Below, one piece after another: positions 1 through 6,359 of a stretch of 11,144 bases of DNA (position 1 is the stretch's first letter; every line of letters begins with the position of its first letter). The notes under the pieces were generated by a model, which was not told the DNA's origin, did no database searches, and worked only from the letters and a program-made list of their open reading frames with translations. The DNA is from Bacteroidales bacterium UBA3709 (GTDB lineage: Bacteria > Bacteroidota > Bacteroidia > Bacteroidales > UBA932): NCBI GenBank assembly GCA_002372015.1, contig DFIA01000027.1, positions 1 to 11,144 on the forward strand. The letters run 5' to 3'. Both the position numbers and the translations under genes were made by a program.

Positions 1-640
1 TACTATACCCCATCCGCTCTACACCAATTTTGGAGAAAAGACAGATATTCTGTTTGCTCGCAAACAGATTGGCTTACAAGGTTCAGATGCAGAGATTCTC
101 AACCGCAAAGTGCTACTGTTCTTTGGTCTTATAAGAGATTACAAAGGATTGGATCTTTTATTAGAAGCCATGCCTCTACTCAAGGGCAATTACACTCTTG
201 TGGTGGCCGGAGAAACCTACGGAAGTTTTGAGCCATACAAGCAAATTATTGAATCTGAAAGATTTGCCCCTTGTAAAAAAAATCTTATAATAGCAGACCA
301 GTATATTCCAGACCACAATGTAAAGTTATATTTCAGTGCCGCCGATGTTTGCGTACTCCCATATAGATCTGCTACCCAGAGTGGTATTAGCGCCATTTCT
401 TGGAGCTTTGATATACCTCTGATAACTACTCCGGTAGGAGGACTGATAGAAAGCGTTGGAGAAGCAGGTACAGGCATGCTCACAGAAGCCATTTCTCCAC
501 AAGCCCTGGCACAGGCCATAGAAAAATACTTTGCAGAAAACAGGAAAGAAGAGTATATTTACAACATATCTAAACTCAAAAAAGAATTGAGTTGGGAAAC
601 ATTTGCTCAAAAATTAGAAGACTTCATAAAAAAACTATAG
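1..640 (+). CDS. Glycosyltransferase, GT4-like C-terminal (nucleotide-sugar-binding) domain; 5' end outside window
   Basis: This is the 3' part of a glycosyltransferase. The open frame enters from the window edge (codons in phase with base 2) and gives 212 residues before the TAG stop, so the true start lies upstream; an internal GTG at 110 is not a convincing start because the frame upstream still reads as protein of the same family (HPLYTNFG, residues 4-11). The visible part is a GT-B C-terminal Rossmann domain: beta-strand and loop LLFFGLIRDYKGLD (38-51), VVAGE (67-71), then YRSATQSGISAISWSFDIPLI (near 121-141) and TTPVGGL (142-148). The last region aligns with the donor-sugar site, but the two glutamates of the classic EX7E motif are not seen; a TQSG-type motif stands in their place, which to my knowledge is usual in one Bacteroidota GT4 subgroup. 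It would transfer a sugar from a nucleotide donor in glycan or lipid-glycan synthesis; the acceptor cannot be told. It lies 4 bases before purC. Confidence 0.85.
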   Translation, partial: TIPHPLYTNFGEKTDILFARKQIGLQGSDAEILNRKVLLFFGLIRDYKGLDLLLEAMPLLKGNYTLVVAGETYGSFEPYKQIIESERFAPCKKNLIIADQYIPDHNVKLYFSAADVCVLPYRSATQSGISAISWSFDIPLITTPVGGLIESVGEAGTGMLTEAISPQALAQAIEKYFAENRKEEYIYNISKLKKELSWETFAQKLEDFIKKL

Positions 641-644
641 CAAT

Positions 645-1595
645 ATGAACTCTATAATAGAAACTAACTTTGACTTTGACAACCTCACAGGAAAATACAC
701 CGGCAAGGTGAGAGATGTGTATTTTATCAAAGACAAGTTTATGGTAATGATTGCTACAGACAGAATCTCTGCCTTTGATGTTGTTTTGCCACGTGGCATC
801 CCATACAAAGGGCAAGTTCTTAACCAAATAGCTTCTAAGTTCTTAGACAACACCACAGATATTGTACAGAATTGGAAAATAGCCTGTCCAGACCCTATGG
901 TTACAGTGGGCTATAAATGCGAGCCCCTGCCCATAGAAATGATAGTAAGAGGGTATCTTACCGGCAGTTCGTGGAGAAGTTACAAAGCCGGAGCCAGACA
1001 AATATGCGGAGTGGATATTCCGGAAGGCATGAGAGAACACCAGAAATTTGAGCAACCAATAATAACTCCTACCACTAAAGCAGAAATAGGTGGGCACGAT
1101 CAGGATATTTCAAAGGAAGATATTATTGCACAGGGGCTTGTACCGGCAGATATTTATGAAAAAATAGAAGATATTTCCCTAAAGCTTTTTGAGCGGGGCT
1201 CGCATATCGCCAAGCAGCAAGGCTTGATTCTTGTAGATACCAAGTATGAATTCGGCCTTCTCAACGGAGAAGTATGCCTCATGGACGAAATACATACCCC
1301 AGATTCTTCGAGGTATTTTTATCTCGAAGGCTACCAAAACAGATTCGACAACAACCAACCACAAAGGCAATTATCTAAAGAATTTGTAAGGGAGTGGCTT
1401 ATGGAAAATGGTTTCCAAGGCAGGGCCGGAGAATGTGTTCCTAAGATGACAGACCAGATAGTAAACCGTATTTCTGACCGCTACATAGAGTTATACGAGG
1501 CTGTAACCGGAGAAAAATTTGTAAAGCAGCCCTACGATGCAAATGTTTTTGAAAGAATGGAGGGTAATATCAAAAATATGCTCGCCAGACTTTAA
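645..1595 (+). CDS. purC: Phosphoribosylaminoimidazole-succinocarboxamide synthase (SAICAR synthetase)
   Basis: PurC joins CAIR and L-aspartate using ATP to form SAICAR, a late cytoplasmic step of de novo purine synthesis leading to IMP. The 316-residue product shows both family signatures: LPIEMIVRGYLTGS (95-108) and LVDTKYEFG (196-204). It also has the N-terminal GKVRDVY nucleotide-binding turn (20-26), ATDRISAFDVVLP (37-49) and the MDEIHTPDSSRY segment (213-224) typical of the substrate site. Length is like the longer, yeast ADE1-type enzymes (about 300 residues) rather than the roughly 237-residue E. coli form. The ATG at 645 is four bases after the glycosyltransferase stop and no Shine-Dalgarno sequence is visible, as is normal in Bacteroidota. 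It is followed 20 bases later by the LysM gene, suggesting cotranscription, although the three genes share no obvious pathway. Confidence 0.98.
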   Translation: MNSIIETNFDFDNLTGKYTGKVRDVYFIKDKFMVMIATDRISAFDVVLPRGIPYKGQVLNQIASKFLDNTTDIVQNWKIACPDPMVTVGYKCEPLPIEMIVRGYLTGSSWRSYKAGARQICGVDIPEGMREHQKFEQPIITPTTKAEIGGHDQDISKEDIIAQGLVPADIYEKIEDISLKLFERGSHIAKQQGLILVDTKYEFGLLNGEVCLMDEIHTPDSSRYFYLEGYQNRFDNNQPQRQLSKEFVREWLMENGFQGRAGECVPKMTDQIVNRISDRYIELYEAVTGEKFVKQPYDANVFERMEGNIKNMLARL

Positions 1596-1615
1596 ACTTA
1601 AACCCTACCAATACT

Positions 1616-3361
1616 ATGATAAAACAACTGATAAACAAACTAATATACCTTTGCTGCATAGCCGCCATTCTAATGGCTGCAATGCCGGCCCAGGCACAGG
1701 TAAAAATCAAGATTTCAGACCAGATTGTGCGTGTAAAGGGCGAAAAAATGTATGTGCACAATGTAACCAGAGGAGAAACTATCTACTCTATATGCAAAGC
1801 ATACAAAGTTACGGCAGAACAATTACAGCAGCATAATCCTGTTATTCAGAAAGGATTAAAAGAAGGTCAGCTACTCTATATCCCAACCTCCGGGCTGCAG
1901 AACAAGGAGGCAGAGGCTCAAAATAACACTATATCACAAAAAGAAACTCTTGCAAATACTATTGATAGTCAGATAGATACCCTCACAGGGCAAAAAGATA
2001 CCCCTACCCCCGCCGTTCAGCAGCAACAATATGTAATCCACAAGGTAAGATGGTTCGAAGATCTTAACGATATTGCAGAAAAGTACGGAGTTTCCAAACA
2101 GGCTATCATGGCTCTGAACAATATGACCTCAGAAAAGGTAAAAAAGAGAGAAAAACTCAAGATACCAGTGGGGCAAGTTGAGCAAACCATATCAGACACA
2201 CTAACTGTTACAGACCCAAACGCAGAGCAAACAGACTATACAGACACCACAGATAATTCCGGTTTTTCTTACGACGATTTATATTCGTTGCCAGACATAG
2301 ATACATATAAGACAAGAAATATAGCCTTGCTCCTACCGCTTAATTCGTCTGGAAAAGTAAATAGCAATTATATGGATTTTTATGGCGGTGCTCTCATTGC
2401 CATAGAAAAGATAAAACAGCAGGGAGGTAATTTGCATCTGAATGTAATAGACTATGCTTCAGCAGATTTAACAGAAATAGCAGGCTCTTCCAACATAGAA
2501 GATGCCGATATGATTATAGGGCCAATAAGAAAAGATGCCATAAATGAATTCCTTCCTGTAATAAACAATAGAAGAATACCTATCATATCTCCGCTGGATT
2601 CCTCTGCCGATTCTCTTGTGGCTTTCTGCCCATATCTATTTCAAGCGGCCCTTTCCAAAGAAAGACAAAATGAGGCACTTGCAAGCATAATAGAGGAACA
2701 GTACAGAACTACACAGAATCCTAACGTAATACTTGTCCACTCTTCTGATGCAGAAAACAGCCAACAGGCAGAACATCTTAAACAAATTTTGGAAGCAAGA
2801 GGCATATACGTAGATTTTATCGGCAACATAGGATTGCTCAAAAACATTAAGAAAAACAAAGACAATATAATTATTGCACAAACTACAACAGAATCTACTA
2901 CAGCCGAGGTTCTCAGAAACATAGAAATACAGATGGTTGGGCCAGAAAAGATTACTCTGTTTGGAACATCTAAGTGGAAGGGTTTTGAGTCTCTCGATAT
3001 GAATCTCTATTTCAAATACAAGCTACAGATTTCTATGCCGTACAATGTAGATTTATCGAGGCCGGAAGTTCAGGAATTTATACGCACGTTCAGAGCAACA
3101 TACAACAGAGAACCATCTGCAAATGCCTTCAGCGGCTTTGATATAGTATATCTGTTCTGCAGAACATCCATACTCGGCTTGGGCGAATGTGCTGCCAACC
3201 CAAGGAACCTTACTGCCTCAGAATACATAGAAAGAGAACTGCTGCAGCACAATATGCTACAGCAGAACTTCAGGTTTATGAGGGTTGGAGAAGGTGGCTG
3301 GGTTAATACCGCAACCACAAGAGTTTCATTCAATCCAGACTATACGATAAGCTCGCAATAG
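1616..3361 (+). CDS. Secreted LysM-domain protein with type-1 periplasmic-binding-protein (PBP1) fold
   Basis: This 581-residue envelope protein starts with a Sec signal peptide (hydrophobic 9-23, likely cleavage after AQA at 27; no lipobox Cys). Next come two LysM peptidoglycan-binding domains, 47-90 (VHNVTRGETIYSICKAY...LLYIP) and 139-184 (YVIHKVRWFEDLNDIAEKYG...LKIPV), separated by a Gln/Thr-rich linker. After an acidic Asp/Thr-rich linker (about 190-230) comes a PBP1-like domain from about 234 (NIALLLPLNSSGK) to the end, with DFYGGALIAIEKI and a DMIIGPIRKDAINEF strand-turn. The LysM domains should hold it on the wall; the PBP1 domain may bind a ligand or a partner protein. Bacteroidota databases often label such proteins as amino-acid ABC transporter substrate-binding, but there is no permease or ATPase here. 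The LLLPL...GP(I/L)xK pattern recalls the PBP1-like domain of E. coli LpoA, a penicillin-binding-protein activator; that link is inference. Confidence 0.9.
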   Translation: MIKQLINKLIYLCCIAAILMAAMPAQAQVKIKISDQIVRVKGEKMYVHNVTRGETIYSICKAYKVTAEQLQQHNPVIQKGLKEGQLLYIPTSGLQNKEAEAQNNTISQKETLANTIDSQIDTLTGQKDTPTPAVQQQQYVIHKVRWFEDLNDIAEKYGVSKQAIMALNNMTSEKVKKREKLKIPVGQVEQTISDTLTVTDPNAEQTDYTDTTDNSGFSYDDLYSLPDIDTYKTRNIALLLPLNSSGKVNSNYMDFYGGALIAIEKIKQQGGNLHLNVIDYASADLTEIAGSSNIEDADMIIGPIRKDAINEFLPVINNRRIPIISPLDSSADSLVAFCPYLFQAALSKERQNEALASIIEEQYRTTQNPNVILVHSSDAENSQQAEHLKQILEARGIYVDFIGNIGLLKNIKKNKDNIIIAQTTTESTTAEVLRNIEIQMVGPEKITLFGTSKWKGFESLDMNLYFKYKLQISMPYNVDLSRPEVQEFIRTFRATYNREPSANAFSGFDIVYLFCRTSILGLGECAANPRNLTASEYIERELLQHNMLQQNFRFMRVGEGGWVNTATTRVSFNPDYTISSQ

Positions 3362-3362
3362 T

Positions 3363-4154
3363 TTAGAAATCTCCTTTCTCTATGTCTTTGAAATAGTTTA
3401 CCGTACCAACTTTCAGTTCTACGGTAGCAGCATCGTCGCAAACAATGATGCCCTTTTTGTGCATCTGCAGAATACTTACTGTCCACATCTGGCTTATTCC
3501 CTCCTCTATGGCATGACGCAAGGCTCTCGACTTGTTGTGCCCGTTTACAAGTATCATCACTTCCTGAGCATCCATAATGGTTCCTACCCCCACAGTAAGA
3601 GCAGTTTTAGGCACAAGATTTATATCGTTATTAAAGAATCTGGAGTTTGCAATAATCGTATCTGTGGTAAGATATTTCAAGCGAGTGCGAGATGTAAGTG
3701 AGGAGCCTGGCTCATTAAATGCAATATGACCATCCGGACCTATGCCCCCCATAAACAGATGTATGCCTCCATAAGACTTTATTTTTTCTTCGTACTGAGC
3801 ACATTCTGCAAGAAGATCCTTAGCATTACCATTTAAGATATTTATATTCTGGGCAGGAATATCTATATGATTAAAGAAATTTTCTCTCATAAAAGTATGA
3901 TAGCTTTCCGGATGATTTTCCGGAATACCAACATACTCATCCATATTAAAGGTTACTACATTTTTGAACGATATTTTACCCTCCTTATAAAAGTTTACAA
4001 GCTCTTTATATGTACCAACCGGAGTTGAGCCAGTTGGAAGGCCTAATACAAAAGGGCGCTGCGGTGTAGGCTGAAAGTCGGTAATTCTTTTAAGAATCAG
4101 CGATGCCGCCCACTTAGACATGTCTGCATAAGATTTCTGAATAATTAGTCTCAT
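3363..4154 (-). CDS. nagB: Glucosamine-6-phosphate deaminase
   Basis: NagB converts glucosamine-6-phosphate to fructose-6-phosphate and ammonia, bringing amino sugars from wall recycling or external glycans into glycolysis in the cytoplasm. The 263-residue protein is close to the 266 of E. coli and keeps the same numbering through most of its length: GLPTGSTP phosphate loop (38-45), catalytic base Asp72 (NMDEY), and Asp141, His143 and Glu148 in GGIGPDGHIAFNEPGSS (136-152). The residues lining the allosteric GlcNAc-6-phosphate site in E. coli (Ser151, Ser152, Arg158, Lys160, Tyr254) also appear at identical positions, so a hexameric, GlcNAc-6P-activated enzyme is likely; that last point is inference. 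The gene is 21 bases downstream of recN on the same strand and ends one base from the convergent LysM gene. No nagA lies in the window. Confidence 0.98.
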   Translation of the reverse strand: MRLIIQKSYADMSKWAASLILKRITDFQPTPQRPFVLGLPTGSTPVGTYKELVNFYKEGKISFKNVVTFNMDEYVGIPENHPESYHTFMRENFFNHIDIPAQNINILNGNAKDLLAECAQYEEKIKSYGGIHLFMGGIGPDGHIAFNEPGSSLTSRTRLKYLTTDTIIANSRFFNNDINLVPKTALTVGVGTIMDAQEVMILVNGHNKSRALRHAIEEGISQMWTVSILQMHKKGIIVCDDAATVELKVGTVNYFKDIEKGDF

Positions 4155-4175
4155 AATATTCTATTTAACAGCTAT

Positions 4176-5792
4176 TTAATTATTTTCCAATAAAACTTTG
4201 GCATTAGCAATTGCCTGAGGAGTTGTTTTTTCTCCACTTAACAATCGTGCTATTTCCAACACTCTCTCCTTGCTATCCAACGCTTTTATACAAATGGTTG
4301 CCCGCTCAGAAGCTCCAACTTCTTTATATACCAAAAAATGCGCTTTGCCCTTTGAGGCCACCTGCGGCAGATGAGTAATTGCAAATACTTGAGTTTTACC
4401 GCCCATCTCCACAATTTTCATCCCCATCTTATCTGCAATGCTACCACTCACTCCCACATCTATCTCATCAAAGAACAAGGTAGGCATCTGCATATAAGAA
4501 GCCATAACATCTTTAAGACAGAGCATTATACGAGATAACTCGCCTCCACTTGCAACCCTGCTGAGTTCTACCTCCTTTTCTTTGGGATTGGCCGTAAATA
4601 AAAATCTTACTACATCGCACCCATCGAGAGTATATTCGCCAAAAGGCTTAACTTCTATTGTAAACTGTGCAGACGGCATTTCAAGGCTCCTAATACTTTT
4701 TACAAGAACTTCCTGCATCTTGGCAGCTCCAGTTCTTCTATTGGTTGTAAGCTTTTTTGCTAACTGCTCTCTATTTTGCCTTTTTACAGCCAACTCAGAT
4801 ATAACGGTCTCTCTCTCCATTTCCAATTTCCCGATATCCTCTTCCCCATTTTTAAGTCTATCTCTAAACTCTATCAGGGCAGGCATATCGGCACAAGAAA
4901 ACCGCCGCATTAAAGAATAGATTGTGCCTAACCTATCCTCCAACTGCTTAATTCTCTGAGGAGAATATATAATGCTCCCGGAAAATTTTTCTATATCTGC
5001 CGCTATATCTTTACACTCTATACGACAACTCTCTATACGCTTGGCTAAAACCTCTATAGATGGCACAACCTCTGCACATTTCTGAGTATTTTTCAACGCC
5101 TCCCGCAAATTATTCACAACGGAATCATCGGCCTGTTCAAGCAAAGAAAGAGCTGCAGAAGAATGTTCCATCAGCATCTGAGCATTTTCCAACTGCCTGA
5201 GTTCAGCCTCCAATTTTTCCAGTTCTCCCTCAACAAGCTGCGCCTCTTCTAACTGATTAAGCTCTGAAAGCCGCTGCGAAGCTTCTCTCTTATATTCTGC
5301 AATCTGTTGTTCCAGCACTTCACTCCGCTTTTCAAGAGATTTTACCGCCTCGTATTCGCCACGATATTTTTCCAATAAAGAAGTATTTGCGCAAAAACCA
5401 TCTAAAGCTGAAAGTTGAAATTTCTGATTTCCCAGCATCAGATTACCATGTTGCGAATGTATGTCCAATAAAGAAGAGGCCGTTTTTTCTAACTCAGCCA
5501 CCGAAACAGGCATATCGTCTATAAACGCCCTTGAACGCAAGGAAGGAGAAATTACTCTCCTGATTATTGTTTGCTTACCTTTTGCACTAAAAACTCCTTC
5601 TACAACACAATTCTTATCTGCCGAACGAAATATTGCAGAATCGGCCTTACTGCCAGCCAATAAAGAAACAGCACCTAATAAAACAGATTTGCCGGCACCT
5701 GTTTCTCCCGTCAGAATTATAAGACCATCCGGAAACTCAATGTCGATACTCTCTATAAGAGCATAATTCTGTATGGTAAGCCTTTCCAGCAC
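4176..5792 (-). CDS. recN: DNA repair protein RecN (SMC-like ATPase)
   Basis: RecN is a cytoplasmic SMC-family ATPase that acts in recombinational repair of double-strand breaks. The 538-residue product has the full architecture: an N-terminal half of the ATPase head with Walker A GETGAGKS (29-36) and the family-typical opening LERLTIQNYALIESIDIEF; a Glu/Lys-rich coiled coil over roughly 150-370; and the C-terminal head half with ABC signature SGGELSR (415-421), Walker B LFFDEIDVGVSG (439-450) and the ITHLPQVAS switch segment (near 472-480). The start codon is GTG at 5792. It overlaps the rpoZ stop by one base (TAGTG), so the two are probably translationally coupled; no alternative start fits the conserved N-terminus. 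In many Bacteroidales coaBC and a DUF4835 gene lie between rpoZ and recN; they are absent here. Confidence 0.98.
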   Translation of the reverse strand: MLERLTIQNYALIESIDIEFPDGLIILTGETGAGKSVLLGAVSLLAGSKADSAIFRSADKNCVVEGVFSAKGKQTIIRRVISPSLRSRAFIDDMPVSVAELEKTASSLLDIHSQHGNLMLGNQKFQLSALDGFCANTSLLEKYRGEYEAVKSLEKRSEVLEQQIAEYKREASQRLSELNQLEEAQLVEGELEKLEAELRQLENAQMLMEHSSAALSLLEQADDSVVNNLREALKNTQKCAEVVPSIEVLAKRIESCRIECKDIAADIEKFSGSIIYSPQRIKQLEDRLGTIYSLMRRFSCADMPALIEFRDRLKNGEEDIGKLEMERETVISELAVKRQNREQLAKKLTTNRRTGAAKMQEVLVKSIRSLEMPSAQFTIEVKPFGEYTLDGCDVVRFLFTANPKEKEVELSRVASGGELSRIMLCLKDVMASYMQMPTLFFDEIDVGVSGSIADKMGMKIVEMGGKTQVFAITHLPQVASKGKAHFLVYKEVGASERATICIKALDSKERVLEIARLLSGEKTTPQAIANAKVLLENN

Positions 5793-6118
5793 TAAGCCTC
5801 TATCTTACGCCAGTAAATTTCTCCGTCTTGAAACTCCTTAATGGCTGTTAATGTAGGTTTTGGAAGCTTTTCATAATGTCTGGAAATCTCTATCTGCTCC
5901 CTGTTTTCATAGGTTTCTTCGAGTGTATCGGCAATGTTACCCTGCGAAAACTCTTCTAACTTTTCAGAAAGTTCCTTCTTGAGTTCTGCCGCAATCTGAT
6001 TGGCTCTCTTAGCTATGATAACCACAGATTCATAGATGTTTCCGGTAGGCTCAGAAAGCTTTATCACATCGCGTGTTACTGTATTGTCCGGAACCCTTAC
6101 TGATTTTTTCTCTTCCAT
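5792..6118 (-). CDS. rpoZ: RNA polymerase omega subunit, Bacteroidota Rpb6-like type
   Basis: This small 108-residue protein matches the Bacteroidota omega/Rpb6-like family, which assists assembly and stability of RNA polymerase by binding beta-prime. Family marks are the N-terminal NTVTRDVIKL (12-21), the helix GNIYESVVIIAKRANQIAAELKKEL (about 26-50), which corresponds to the conserved omega motif, and the Bacteroidota-specific tail ENREQIEISRHYEKLPKPT (about 71-89). Length agrees with the roughly 110 residues usual for this group. The ATG at 6118 follows an A-rich leader without a Shine-Dalgarno sequence. Upstream lies the repeat region 6149-6359, which may supply its promoter; downstream it overlaps recN by one base. 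A neighbouring bamD is the usual arrangement in the order. Confidence 0.9.
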   Translation of the reverse strand: MEEKKSVRVPDNTVTRDVIKLSEPTGNIYESVVIIAKRANQIAAELKKELSEKLEEFSQGNIADTLEETYENREQIEISRHYEKLPKPTLTAIKEFQDGEIYWRKIEA

Positions 6119-6148
6119 ATTTGTTATTTCTGTTTTTATGTTCGTTTT

Positions 6149-6201
6149 TAATGCAACTTTTTACTGCAACTTTTCTATAGAACTTTTTAATGCAACTTTT
6201 C
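6149..6201. repeat. Degenerate tandem array of four ~13-bp units (taatgcaactttt type)
   Basis: Four contiguous variants of taatgcaactttt can be read on the + strand: 6149-6161 (13), 6162-6175 (14), 6176-6187 (12, the most diverged, with tatagaactttt) and 6188-6201 (14). On the transcribed (-) strand the core is AAAAGTTGCA. The last unit runs straight into the first conserved bases of the 59-bp array. The array lies in the gap between bamD and rpoZ, 31 bases before the rpoZ start. No function is recognised; slippage or a protein-binding array are both possible. Confidence 0.75.
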
Positions 6202-6359
6202 TCGCCATGGCAAATCTAAGCAAGCTTGTCTTTGCTCATTTGGCTTATCGAAAAGTTTCTCGCCATGGCAAATCTAAAACAGGTTTTGCTTTGCTCATTT
6301 GGCTTATCGAAAAGTTTCTCGCCATGGCAAATCTAAAACAAGTTTTACTTTGCTCATTT
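6198..6359. repeat. Head-to-tail 59-bp repeat: two full copies and one truncated copy
   Basis: Two full units, 6301-6359 and 6242-6300, differ at only two positions; a third, about 6198-6241, keeps 44 bases and then runs into the 13-bp array. Read on the bamD/rpoZ strand each unit starts AAATGAGCAAAG, has an AAAAC-YT-GTTTT inverted repeat flanked by GCAAA/TTTGC, then the palindrome GCCATGGC, then GAAA-CT-TTTC, and ends GATAAGCC. The outermost unit overlaps the bamD stop codon (TGA at 6354-6356). Each unit also holds TAGATTTG (minus strand of 6328-6335, 6269-6276 and 6211-6218), a perfect match to the Bacteroidota -7 consensus TAnnTTTG. There is no transposase and no spacer-like variable DNA. 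It may be a REP- or MITE-like dispersed palindromic repeat, a local duplication, or a promoter-bearing element; family not recognised. Confidence 0.9.

Noticed and set aside
110..112. GTG at 110 as the start of the glycosyltransferase
   Set aside because: The frame is open and family-like all the way to the window edge, so the gene is partial and begins upstream.
1537..1836. Plus-strand frame of 99 codons at the purC-LysM junction
   Set aside because: It overlaps the purC end and the LysM signal peptide and first LysM domain in another frame and shows no domain of its own.
6198..6359. CRISPR array
   Set aside because: Only three copies are present and the whole 59-bp unit is conserved, with no unique spacers and no cas genes nearby.
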